From SIG440 sp045646865 (GTDB lineage Bacteria > Bacillota > Clostridia > Monoglobales > Monoglobaceae): DNA of 45,264 bases. The position numbers and the translations under genes were made by a program. Location of the stretch: positions 1-45,264 of the forward strand of contig JAZRLM010000005.1 in assembly GCA_045646865.1 (NCBI GenBank), given 5' to 3'. The notes beneath the pieces were generated by a model. It was not told where the DNA came from. It saw only the letters and a list, made by a program, of their open reading frames with translations, and did no database searches. Positions 17,107-25,329 of this stretch are shown here, piece after piece (positions within the stretch are counted from its first letter, which is position 1; each line of letters starts with the position of its first letter).

Positions 17107-18033
17107 TTATTTGAATAAATTTGTTGACATATATCGCTCACCCGTGTCGGGCAGCAGAACAACTATTGTTTTGCCCTGCATTTCGGGGCGTTTTGCAACT
17201 TCAGTTGCTGCATAAAGTGCGGCACCTGAGGATATTCCCACAAGAATACCTTCAAGCTTTGCCATAAGCCGTGCGGAAGTATAGGCATCTTCTTCGGAGA
17301 CGGTGATTATTTCGTCAATAACACTTCTGTCAAGGGTGTCGGGGACAAAGTTTGCACCGATTCCCTGAAGACCGTGACTGCCTGATTTACCCTCTGACAA
17401 AAGAGGAGAATTCTTTGGCTCAACGGCAATTATTTTCACATCGGGGTTTTGTTCTTTAAGGAATTTACCTGTACCGCTGATTGTGCCACCTGTGCCCACA
17501 CCTGCAACAAATGCATCAACTTTTCCGTCGGTATCTGCCCAGATTTCGGGACCTGTTGTCAGGTAGTGTGCCGATGGATTGGCAGGATTTTCAAACTGTG
17601 ACGGAATAAAACTGTGCTTCATTTCTTTTGCAAGTTCTTGGGCTTTTGCAATTGCACCACTCATACCCAAAGCGCCTTCGGTTAACACGATTTCCGCACC
17701 ATAGGCTGACAGCAGGTTGCGACGCTCAATACTCATTGTGTCAGGCATTGTAAAGATTGTTTTATACCTTTTTGATGCCGCCACAGCCGCAAGACCGATA
17801 CCCGTATTGCCGCTTGTTGGCTCGATGATTACCGAGTCGGGGAAAAGCTTTCCCGATTTTTCGGCATCTTCAATCATAGCCTTTGCAATTCTGTCTTTGG
17901 CACTGCCTGCAGGATTGAAATATTCCAGTTTTGCTAGAATTGTTGCATTAAGATTATTTTCTTTGCTGTAATTTTTAACCTCCATCAAGGGGGTTAAACC
18001 GATAAGGTCTGAAATCGAGTTGAATATTTTCAC
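17107..18033 (-). CDS. cysK: Cysteine synthase A (O-acetylserine sulfhydrylase)
   Basis: Protein of 308 residues of the PLP-dependent fold-type II family. The PLP lysine is in NPAGSAKDRIAKAMI (about 40-54), the substrate loop is PTSGNTGIGLAAVAA (about 72-86) and the phosphate-binding glycine loop is GVGTGGTISGTG (about 178-189). It makes cysteine from O-acetylserine and sulfide. Translation starts at a GTG with AGGAG 8 nt upstream. It is last in the minus-strand series that begins with cysE, which makes O-acetylserine, though a hairpin between it and the transketolase may reduce read-through. Confidence 0.95.
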   Translation of the reverse strand: MKIFNSISDLIGLTPLMEVKNYSKENNLNATILAKLEYFNPAGSAKDRIAKAMIEDAEKSGKLFPDSVIIEPTSGNTGIGLAAVAASKRYKTIFTMPDTMSIERRNLLSAYGAEIVLTEGALGMSGAIAKAQELAKEMKHSFIPSQFENPANPSAHYLTTGPEIWADTDGKVDAFVAGVGTGGTISGTGKFLKEQNPDVKIIAVEPKNSPLLSEGKSGSHGLQGIGANFVPDTLDRSVIDEIITVSEEDAYTSARLMAKLEGILVGISSGAALYAATEVAKRPEMQGKTIVVLLPDTGERYMSTNLFK

Positions 18034-18056
18034 AGATAGCTCTCCTTTTTTGAGTT

Positions 18057-18082
18057 AAAACGGCCATAGATACTATGCCCGT
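18057..18082 (-). terminator. Probable terminator between transketolase and cysK
   Basis: On the minus strand a 10-nt stem (18082-18073 with 18069-18060, one mismatch, 3-nt loop) is followed by TTTTAAC. It may attenuate rather than stop transcription into cysK. Confidence 0.55.
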
Positions 18083-18094
18083 CTTATGTAAAAA

Positions 18095-19042
18095 CTATTT
18101 CTTTCTTGCGATTACAGCCTTTGCCTTTTCTATAATTGTCTTGGTGTCAAGACCGTAAATTTCAAAAAGTTTTGCGGGTACGCCTGAACGACCGAATACA
18201 TCCTGAGTGCCCACGCGCTCCATAGGAGCGGGACAGCTTTCTGCAAGAACTTCGGCAACGGCGCTGCCAAGACCGCCAATAATGTTATGTTCTTCGGCTG
18301 TGACAATAGCGCCTGTTTCCTTTGCCGCCTTGATAATAATGTCGCGGTCGATAGGCTTTATTGTATGTATGTTGATTACTCTTGCATCAATGTTCATTGC
18401 GGCAAGTGCTGTTTTTGCTTCCAATGCATAAGGAATCATAAGACCTGTTGCAACAATGGTAACATCCTTGCCATCTGCAAGCTGTACACCCTTGCCTATT
18501 TCAAATTTGTAGTCTTCGCCAAAGATTGTGGGAACGGCAAGTCTGCCAAAACGGAGATATACGGGACCTTCGTAGTCGATTGCGGCCTTAACTGCCAAGC
18601 GTGCTTCGGTTGCATCGGCAGGGTTTAAAATCACCATATTGGGGATTGTACGCATAATGCCAATGTCTTCAAGACATTGGTGGGTTGCACCGTCTTCACC
18701 AACAGAGATACCTGCGTGGGTTGCGCCAATTTTTACATTCAGGTTGGGATAGCCGATTGAGTTTCTTACCTGTTCAAAGGCTCTGCCTGCTGCGAACATT
18801 GCAAATGAACTTGCAAATACAACTTTACCACAGCTTGCCATACCTGCCGCAACTGCCATCATATTACCCTCGGCAATGCCGCAGTTGATAAATCTTTCGG
18901 GATATGCTTTCAAAAATACTTCTGTTTTGGTTGACTTTGAAAGGTCTGCATCCAGTACTACAACTCTTTCGTCACAGCCAAATTCTGCAAGGGCTGCGCC
19001 GTAAGCTTCACGGGTTGCCTTTTTTTCTCCTATTGTATACAT
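18095..19042 (-). CDS. Transketolase, C-terminal subunit
   Basis: Protein of 315 residues containing the pyrimidine-binding and C-terminal transketolase domains. Visible motifs are EFGCDERVVVLDADLSKS, the pyrimidine-domain FINCGIAEGNMMAVAAGMA with the cofactor-activating glutamate (GIAEGNM), GISVGEDGATHQ and the C-terminal AEEHNIIGGLGSAVAE. It pairs with the N-terminal subunit directly upstream to form transketolase, which transfers two-carbon units in the pentose phosphate pathway. Stop and start codons overlap (TAATG), so I take ATG at 19042 over a GTG two codons earlier. Split transketolases are common in anaerobic Firmicutes and Archaea. Confidence 0.92.
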   Translation of the reverse strand: MYTIGEKKATREAYGAALAEFGCDERVVVLDADLSKSTKTEVFLKAYPERFINCGIAEGNMMAVAAGMASCGKVVFASSFAMFAAGRAFEQVRNSIGYPNLNVKIGATHAGISVGEDGATHQCLEDIGIMRTIPNMVILNPADATEARLAVKAAIDYEGPVYLRFGRLAVPTIFGEDYKFEIGKGVQLADGKDVTIVATGLMIPYALEAKTALAAMNIDARVINIHTIKPIDRDIIIKAAKETGAIVTAEEHNIIGGLGSAVAEVLAESCPAPMERVGTQDVFGRSGVPAKLFEIYGLDTKTIIEKAKAVIARKK

Positions 19043-19887
19043 TAGCACGCACCTCCCAAAGATTCTATGTATTGGTCAAGCTCTCTTATTGCAATTTCAT
19101 ACTGCTCATCATTTGGTGCATTGCCGTGCCAGCCTGCCTGATTTTCCATATATGACACGCCTTTACCTTTTACGGTGTTTGCAATAATTATTGTGGGTTT
19201 GTCTTTACAAGCCTTTGCGGCCTCGATTGCATTTGCAATCTGTTCAAAGTCGTGACCATCAATTGTTATTACGTTCCAGTTAAAGGCTTCAAACTTCTTG
19301 TCAAAAGGAGTTGGGTTCATAACCTTGCGGATGTCACCGTCAATCTGCAGTCCGTTAAAGTCAAGGAATGCGGTAAGATTGTCAAGTTTATAATGAGCTG
19401 CAAACATAGCTGCTTCCCAGACCTGGCCTTCTTCACATTCGCCGTCGCCAAGGATGGTGTAAACACGGTAATCCTTGTTGTCAAGCTTGCCTGCAAGGGC
19501 GATACCGCAAGCCGCGCTGATTCCCTGACCAAGTGAACCTGTTGACATATCAACACCGGGAACACCCTTCATATCGGGATGACCCTGAAGATAGCTTTCT
19601 GCATGGCGGAAAGTTGTAATATCTTCCTTGGGAATAAACCCTCTCTCTGCCAATGCACCATACAGACCGGGTGCTGCGTGACCCTTTGAAAGAACAAACC
19701 TGTCACGGTTGGGGTCTTTGGGATTTTTGGGATCAATGTTCATTTCTGACATATAAAGGTATGTCAGAATATCTGCAGCCGAAAGGGATCCGCCAGGATG
19801 GCCTGCCTTGGCACTGTGAATTGCCTCAAGCGCCATTTTGCGGATATTAGCGGCAGCAAGTTTAAGATTGCATGGTTTGTTGCTCAT
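19042..19887 (-). CDS. Transketolase, N-terminal (thiamine diphosphate-binding) subunit
   Basis: Protein of 281 residues with the transketolase N-terminal domain: AKAGHPGGSLSAADILTYLY near the start, SKGHAAPGLYGALAERG, and the ThDP/Mg2+ motif GDGECEEGQVWEAAMFAAHY with LDFNGLQIDG. It binds the diphosphate of thiamine diphosphate and is complemented by the C-terminal subunit encoded next. GGAGG precedes the ATG. It lies 29 bp after yitT and belongs to the same minus-strand series. Confidence 0.93.
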   Translation of the reverse strand: MSNKPCNLKLAAANIRKMALEAIHSAKAGHPGGSLSAADILTYLYMSEMNIDPKNPKDPNRDRFVLSKGHAAPGLYGALAERGFIPKEDITTFRHAESYLQGHPDMKGVPGVDMSTGSLGQGISAACGIALAGKLDNKDYRVYTILGDGECEEGQVWEAAMFAAHYKLDNLTAFLDFNGLQIDGDIRKVMNPTPFDKKFEAFNWNVITIDGHDFEQIANAIEAAKACKDKPTIIIANTVKGKGVSYMENQAGWHGNAPNDEQYEIAIRELDQYIESLGGAC

Positions 19888-19916
19888 TGCTTTGTGCCTC
19901 CGTTGTATATAAAATG

Positions 19917-20753
19917 TTAATTGGTTTTAAATCCATTGCCCAACACCTCGCGAGTGTCGGAAAGGATGACAAATGCATCCTTATCTATTTCTTTTATCAG
20001 CTTTTTCAGCTTGTTGATTTCGTATTTTTTAACCACGCACAATAGTACGGTTTTATCCGCACCACTATAATGGGATGTACCGTGAAGAGCGGTGGTGCCA
20101 CGTTCAAGTCGGGCGGAAATTTCGGATGAGATGGCTTTTGGCTTGTCCGAAATGATGTAGGCGACCTTGGCAAAATCAATGCCTTCTGCCAGAAGGTCAA
20201 TGATATAGGTGCAAATGTAAAGTGCCACAGACGAGTAAAGAATGATTTCCCATCTGCCAAAGGTCAGTCCTGCCAGAGCCACGATAAATGCGTCGATTAT
20301 AAGAATGAACTTTCCCACAGATATGGAGGGAAAGTATTTTTTTAGTATTTGTGCGGCAATATCCGTTCCGCCTGTGGTAGAGCCTGAAACAAAAACTATC
20401 CCAAGTCCAAGTCCCATAAGGGCGCCGCCGTATACGGCGGATAGAAGGATGTCACCGGTCAGGGGATTAATCCACGCAAATGCATCGGTAAGGATTGAAA
20501 CCGATACCATACCAAACAGCGAGGAAAACATAAATCCTGCGCTGAAATACCGCATACTCCATAGAAATAACGGAAAATTGAGAAACAGTATGGAAAGTCC
20601 CACCGGAATATTGGCGATATGATGGAGTATTATGGCAACTCCGCTTAATCCGCCGGGAGCAATGTCAGCAGGAACTAAAAACAAATCCAGCGACAAAGCC
20701 ACGATGAAACTACCAAGGAGTATGGTAAGGTATCTTTTTATCACAGCAAGCAT
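19917..20753 (-). CDS. YitT family membrane protein (DUF2179)
   Basis: Protein of about 278 residues. The N-terminal two thirds hold five to six hydrophobic helices with the family's VPADIAPGGLSGVAIILHHI and GSTTGGTDIAAQIL motifs. The C-terminal DUF2179 domain (about 215-278) has ERGTTALHGTSHYSG and VILSDTREVLGNGF. The biochemical role of YitT proteins is not established. A GTG at 20759 with AGGAG is an alternative start two codons upstream. It lies between mrnC and the split transketolase. Confidence 0.87.
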   Translation of the reverse strand: MLAVIKRYLTILLGSFIVALSLDLFLVPADIAPGGLSGVAIILHHIANIPVGLSILFLNFPLFLWSMRYFSAGFMFSSLFGMVSVSILTDAFAWINPLTGDILLSAVYGGALMGLGLGIVFVSGSTTGGTDIAAQILKKYFPSISVGKFILIIDAFIVALAGLTFGRWEIILYSSVALYICTYIIDLLAEGIDFAKVAYIISDKPKAISSEISARLERGTTALHGTSHYSGADKTVLLCVVKKYEINKLKKLIKEIDKDAFVILSDTREVLGNGFKTN

Positions 20754-20800
20754 TTTCACATTTCTCCTTTTTTGAAATATGTAAAAGTGCCGCCAATGAG

Positions 20801-21205
20801 TTAATCAACAAGATAGCCAAGCAGTTGGGCAATGCGGCTGTCCTCGCCCATAAGGTAAAGGTAGCCGATTAATGCCTCTACTCCAGTAGCAGATTTATAA
20901 TCCACCATATCCGCATTCTTTGGCGGGTGGGAGTTAGTGTTTCTGCCGCGCTTGTAAATTTGCATTTCTTCCTCGGTGAGTATGTCCTTGATTTTTTGAT
21001 AAAGGTCAGATTGTGCCTTGGCATTTACAAGGTGTATGGCTTCTTTGTGAAGGCGGTTTACGGGAAAGTTGGCGTCCTTTATAAGATATGTGCGGACAAA
21101 CAGTTCATAAACCGCATCACCGATATATGCAAGGGTAAGGGGGGAATATTGCTTGGGTGAGACTTGCTCACCCAAGGCAAATTGTTTTAAAAATGTATCA
21201 AGCAT
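20801..21205 (-). CDS. mrnC: Mini-ribonuclease III (MrnC)
   Basis: Protein of 134 residues, the size of Mini-III: an RNase III catalytic domain without the double-stranded RNA-binding domain. Motifs LTLAYIGDAVYELFVRTYLI (about 23-42, with the catalytic GDAVYE) and TGVEALIGYLYLMG (about 107-120) carry the acidic metal ligands. In Bacillus it matures 23S rRNA ends. It is directly downstream of cysS, the conserved Firmicutes arrangement. Confidence 0.9.
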   Translation of the reverse strand: MLDTFLKQFALGEQVSPKQYSPLTLAYIGDAVYELFVRTYLIKDANFPVNRLHKEAIHLVNAKAQSDLYQKIKDILTEEEMQIYKRGRNTNSHPPKNADMVDYKSATGVEALIGYLYLMGEDSRIAQLLGYLVD

Positions 21206-21232
21206 AAATATCTTTTCTCTTTTAAATTACTT

Positions 21233-22636
21233 TTAGGCTTTTGTTATCTGTTGTCCCTGTGGAGTGTCTTTTACTATTATGCCCATTTCCTTCAGTTTAT
21301 CACGCAGTTCGTCTGATTTTGCCCAGTTCTTTTCTGCACGGGCTTTTGCTCGTTCCTCAAGGATTGCATCAACCTCGTCGTTTGTTTCTTCGTCTTTCTT
21401 CTGAAGCAGACCAAGTACTCCGCCAAGCTCTGACAGCATATTGATTGCATACTCAATTGCCTGCTTTGAATAGCCTGAGGTTGCTGTAATGTTCTTGTTT
21501 GCCTCGGATACGATTTCAAAAAGGACCGAGATTGCATCAGCTGTGTTCAGGTCATCATCCATTGCTGTGATGTATTTTTTCTTAAGTGCATCAAGTGCGC
21601 CGCAGAATGCTTTTTCTGCATCGTTGAGGTCTGCACGGTCTTCGGCGTTGCCTGCAATAAAACGCATATCAGAGAGGCAGTTATAAATTCTGTCAAGGGC
21701 GGATTTTGCAGATTCCATCAAATCCTTGCTGAAGTTGATGGGGCTTCTGTAATGAGCCGAAAGCATAAAGAAACGGATAACTTCGTAATCGAATTCTGCG
21801 GCAATCTCACGAACGGTAAAGAAGTTGCCCAAAGATTTTGACATTTTGCGATTGTCAACATTGATGTAACCGTTGTGCATCCAGTAGTTTGCAAAGGTTA
21901 CGCCGTGAGCACACTCGCTCTGTGCAATTTCGTTTTCGTGGTGGGGGAAGATAAGGTCCTGACCGCCGCTGTGAATGTCAATGGTCTTGGCAAGGAATTT
22001 GTTTGCCATAGCACTACATTCAATGTGCCATCCGGGACGCCCCATACCCCAGGGGCTCTCCCATGCGGGTTCGCCCGGTTTCTGCTTTTTCCACAAAGCA
22101 AAGTCCATAGGGTCTTCCTTGTCTTCGTTAATATTGATTCTTGCACCGCTTTCAAGGTCTTCAAGAGGCTGATGTGACAGCTTGCCGTATTCGTTGAATT
22201 TCTTTGCGGCAAAGTAAACGTCACCGTTTACGTTGTATGCATAGCCCTTGCCTTCAAGCTCTTTGACAATTTCAATAATTGCATCAATGTTGTCGGTTGC
22301 CCTTGGATGAACGGTAGCACGTTTAATGCCCAGACCGTCGGCATCCTTAAAGTATTCTGCAATATACTGGTCGGCAAGTTCCTTGACTGTGATGCCAAGT
22401 TCGTTTGCCTTGTTAATCATTTTGTCGTCAATATCGGTAAAGTTCTGCACAAAATAAACTGTATTGCCGCAGTATTCAAGGTAGCGGCGCAGGGTATCAA
22501 AAATGATAAAGGGGCGTGCATTGCCGATATGGAAGTAGTTGTAAACTGTGGGACCGCATGAATACATACGGAACACACCTTTTTCAATAGGGATAAGTTC
22601 CTCTTTTTTACGATTTAATGTATTAAAGACTTTCAT
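21233..22636 (-). CDS. cysS: Cysteinyl-tRNA synthetase
   Basis: Class I aminoacyl-tRNA synthetase of 467 residues. The HIGH motif is FHIGNARPF (about 35-43), the KMSKS motif is RKMSKSLGN (about 266-274), and zinc ligands include the CGPTVYN cysteine, the WHIECSAMA segment and HHENE. The C-terminal DALR-type and anticodon domains are complete. It charges tRNA-Cys. It overlaps cysE by 14 bp, so cysteine precursor synthesis and tRNA charging are coupled genetically. No T-box leader is recognisable upstream of the pair. Confidence 0.96.
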   Translation of the reverse strand: MKVFNTLNRKKEELIPIEKGVFRMYSCGPTVYNYFHIGNARPFIIFDTLRRYLEYCGNTVYFVQNFTDIDDKMINKANELGITVKELADQYIAEYFKDADGLGIKRATVHPRATDNIDAIIEIVKELEGKGYAYNVNGDVYFAAKKFNEYGKLSHQPLEDLESGARININEDKEDPMDFALWKKQKPGEPAWESPWGMGRPGWHIECSAMANKFLAKTIDIHSGGQDLIFPHHENEIAQSECAHGVTFANYWMHNGYINVDNRKMSKSLGNFFTVREIAAEFDYEVIRFFMLSAHYRSPINFSKDLMESAKSALDRIYNCLSDMRFIAGNAEDRADLNDAEKAFCGALDALKKKYITAMDDDLNTADAISVLFEIVSEANKNITATSGYSKQAIEYAINMLSELGGVLGLLQKKDEETNDEVDAILEERAKARAEKNWAKSDELRDKLKEMGIIVKDTPQGQQITKA

Positions 22637-23291
22637 TGGATTTCTCTCCTTTTGCTTCTATCTGAGTTTTTAAACGTTCAAGATCAACACGCAGCTTGCA
22701 AAGCTCCATTGACACAGGATCGGGAATGTGAATCTGGTCAAGGTCGATTTTCGCGGGAGCAACTTTCACGTTGTCGCGCTTTACAATATGTGCAGGTACA
22801 CCCACACAAGTGCTGTTGGGCGGAATCTCGTTAAGCACCACCGCATTTGCGGCAATCTTACTGTTGTCGCCGACAGTAAAGGGACCAAGCACCTTTGCAC
22901 CACTACCAATGGTAACGTTGTTGCCGATGGTTGGGTGACGTTTGCCTTTGTCTTTACCGGTACCGCCAAGGGTTACTCCCTGATAAAGTGTACAGTTTTC
23001 GCCAATAATGGTGGTTTCGCCGATAACAACGCCCATACCGTGGTCAATAAACAGTCCTTTGCCTATTTGTGCTGCAGGGTGAATTTCAATGCCGGTTTTG
23101 CGACGGGCACGCTTTGAAATCCAGTCGGCAAGAAAGTAATGACCTTTGCAATACAGTCTGTGTGCCAGACGATAACTGAGAATAGCTCTTACACCCGGGT
23201 AAAGGAGCAGCACCTGCCATTTGCTTCGTGCCGCAGGGTCGCGTTCGAATACAAGAGTGATTTCTTCGTTTAAAGTTTTAAAAAAACTCAT
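22623..23291 (-). CDS. cysE: Serine O-acetyltransferase
   Basis: Protein of 222 residues. An N-terminal helical domain is followed by a left-handed beta-helix with hexapeptide repeats: IHPAAQIGKGLFIDHGMGVV, GETTIIGENCTLYQGVTLGG, GKRHPTIGNNVTIGSGAKVL. The His and Asp of FIDHGMG are the catalytic pair. It acetylates serine from acetyl-CoA to give O-acetylserine for CysK. First gene of the minus-strand series; the AT-rich region upstream has several TATAAT-like boxes but no clear -35. Confidence 0.93.
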   Translation of the reverse strand: MSFFKTLNEEITLVFERDPAARSKWQVLLLYPGVRAILSYRLAHRLYCKGHYFLADWISKRARRKTGIEIHPAAQIGKGLFIDHGMGVVIGETTIIGENCTLYQGVTLGGTGKDKGKRHPTIGNNVTIGSGAKVLGPFTVGDNSKIAANAVVLNEIPPNSTCVGVPAHIVKRDNVKVAPAKIDLDQIHIPDPVSMELCKLRVDLERLKTQIEAKGEKSNESL

Positions 23292-23480
23292 ATAATGAAC
23301 CTCATAAACAGATTGTTTTGCCTATATATAATATTATATACTATTATTACAACATAATATTATACTACAAAGTTCGATTATAGTAAAGGAGATTTTTAAA
23401 AATAATTAAATCTTTTTATCGCATTTAAGGACAAATTGTTTTGAAAGTGGGATACAAACGAAAAACTTTTAGCAAATCTA

Positions 23481-23509
23481 TTGAAATTATTTGTCGTATA
23501 ATGTATAAT
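23481..23509 (+). promoter_or_regulatory. Promoter for the GT2 gene cluster
   Basis: TTGAAA (23481-23486) and TATAAT (23504-23509) with 17-nt spacing, in the divergent cysE/glycosyltransferase interval. The rest of that interval is AT-rich without further recognisable structure. Confidence 0.75.
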
Positions 23510-23560
23510 ATACCTTAAGTGCAAGTATAAATATATAAAAATCGAAAGGTTGACGCAGAA

Positions 23561-24796
23561 TTGATACTTAAGGTTATTATTGATATTTTGCAGTATATAT
23601 TATTTTTTTGGGCTTGTTATTATTTTATAATATCACTGTTTTCACTAAAGATAATCGAAAGAAAAAGAAAGACCGATGCTCAACATTCATATGCGTTGCT
23701 TATTGCGGCACATAACGAAGAAAATGTTGTTGCTGATTTGATTGAAAGTCTTAAGGCGCTTAACTATCCAAAGGAGCTTTTTGAAGTTTTTGTTGTTGCC
23801 GATAACTGTGACGATAAAACGGCAGAGGTGTCACGTGCGGCAGGTGCAACCGTTCTTGAACGTTTTGATACATCAAAACGCGGCAAAGGTTTTGCGTTGG
23901 AATTTGCTTTTGAACAGATTTTTGCCCTTGAAAGAGCGTTTGAATATATATGTGTATTTGATGCAGACAATCTGGTGAAAGAAGATTTCCTCATCCATAT
24001 GAACAACAAGGTAAACGAGGGTTACCGTGCAGTTCAGGGATATCTTGACAGCAAAAACCCGATAGATTCGTGGATGACACTTTCGTATTCGTTGTGGTAT
24101 TGGACAAACAACAGACTTGGTCAGCTTTCAAGAGAAAACCTTGGTATGGGTTGCCGTCTTGGCGGTACGGGCTTTGCCGTTGAAAGCGAGCTTATAAAAC
24201 AATTCGGTTGGGGTGCTACCTGCCTTGCTGAAGATGCTGAATTTACCATTAAACTTGCAATCAGCGATATTAAGGTCGGCTGGGCACACAATGCAGTTAT
24301 ATATGACGAAAAGCCTGCGGAGTTTTCAACATCCATAAAGCAAAGACGTCGTTGGATGCAGGGACTTATTGACCTTGCTTCACACTATGCAGGCCCTTTG
24401 CTCAAAGAAGGTTTTAAAGGTAGGTCGGCTACATCATTTCATATGCTTATGAATTTCCTGGGAGATTCGGTTTGTCCTTTTATATCAACATACTTTGCGG
24501 CAGTATGGGCATCGGTGTTTATACTTTCTGAAAGATCGAGATTGTTTGAACTATTTTGTGAAATGTGGACTGTGCCGTGGATGTATACATTGCTTACCAT
24601 TCTGGTAATCGGCAATATATTCCTCTTTGTTGCGGCGCTGTATATCGACAAACATCTTAACCGCCACGTGATAAAGAATGTCTGGGGTTTTGTGGTTTAT
24701 ATGATTAGCTGGATTCCCGTTGGCATGATGGGATTTATAAAGAAAAATGATAAAGAGTGGTTTCATACACCACACAGAAGCAAAGAAAAGCGTTAA
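23561..24796 (+). CDS. Membrane glycosyltransferase, family 2
   Basis: Protein of 411 residues. One N-terminal membrane segment is followed by a GT-A domain: LLIAAHNEENVVADLI (about 47-62), VVADNCDDKTAEV, the metal-binding FDADN (about 132-136), the acceptor region CLAEDAEFTIKLA and the processive-type QRRRWMQG (about 265-272). Two or three more membrane helices end the protein. It resembles PgaC/cellulose-synthase-like processive transferases in layout, but the polymer or lipid product is unknown. The start is a TTG; a weak AAAGG lies 11 nt upstream. The next gene starts 14 bp later. Confidence 0.85.
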   Translation: MILKVIIDILQYILFFWACYYFIISLFSLKIIERKRKTDAQHSYALLIAAHNEENVVADLIESLKALNYPKELFEVFVVADNCDDKTAEVSRAAGATVLERFDTSKRGKGFALEFAFEQIFALERAFEYICVFDADNLVKEDFLIHMNNKVNEGYRAVQGYLDSKNPIDSWMTLSYSLWYWTNNRLGQLSRENLGMGCRLGGTGFAVESELIKQFGWGATCLAEDAEFTIKLAISDIKVGWAHNAVIYDEKPAEFSTSIKQRRRWMQGLIDLASHYAGPLLKEGFKGRSATSFHMLMNFLGDSVCPFISTYFAAVWASVFILSERSRLFELFCEMWTVPWMYTLLTILVIGNIFLFVAALYIDKHLNRHVIKNVWGFVVYMISWIPVGMMGFIKKNDKEWFHTPHRSKEKR

Positions 24797-24810
24797 AGGA
24801 GAATTACGTT

Positions 24811-25329
24811 ATGGATATTTTTATAGAAGAGATTGTTGAGAGAAAGAGAAGTTTTAAACAGATTGCGGCATCATTCGGTATCTTGCTGCTTAGCTTAATT
24901 GTCGCATTTGCGTTGTTTGTGTTTCTTCCTGCTTTGGTTCCCATGTTGTCAGGACTTGTACCCTTTTTTGTAATAGCGGTATTTTATATTGCATACCGTC
25001 TGGTGGTTGCACAGAATCTGGAATACGAGTATTCTTTGGTTAATACCGAGATGGATGTTGACAAGATTATAAACCGCAAAGGAAGAAAAAGATTGACAAC
25101 TGTTAAGGTTACAGGCCTTGAGGCTTATGGCGTTTGCGGCGAGGAACATGGCGAATTCAACAGATATCTTTCAGATATGTCGGTTAAGAAGATTTATGCA
25201 TCAGCCGAAAAAAATTCCGACACAAACTTTTTTGTGGTATATATGAGCGAAAGCGTAAAGACAATGCTGATATTTAATCCTTCGGAAAAAATTGTTAATA
25301 ACATTAAAAAGTTTAATCCAAAAAGATGA
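24811..25329 (+). CDS. Membrane protein of unknown function (possibly DUF6106-like)
   Basis: Protein of 172 residues from an ATG with AAAGGAG upstream; a longer ORF overlapping the glycosyltransferase lacks a ribosome site. Two adjacent hydrophobic helices (about residues 20-65) are followed by a mostly beta cytoplasmic region with repeated strand patterns (RLTTVKVTGLEAYGVCG, FFVVYMSESVKTMLIFNP), which could be a PH-like fold. It resembles small clostridial proteins that I associate with DUF6106, but not firmly. It overlaps the downstream acpS fusion by 4 bp. Confidence 0.65.
   Translation: MDIFIEEIVERKRSFKQIAASFGILLLSLIVAFALFVFLPALVPMLSGLVPFFVIAVFYIAYRLVVAQNLEYEYSLVNTEMDVDKIINRKGRKRLTTVKVTGLEAYGVCGEEHGEFNRYLSDMSVKKIYASAEKNSDTNFFVVYMSESVKTMLIFNPSEKIVNNIKKFNPKR

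Noticed and set aside
23292..23480. T-box or other riboswitch upstream of cysE
   Set aside because: The interval is AT-rich, with no T-box motif, specifier stem or terminator/antiterminator pair.
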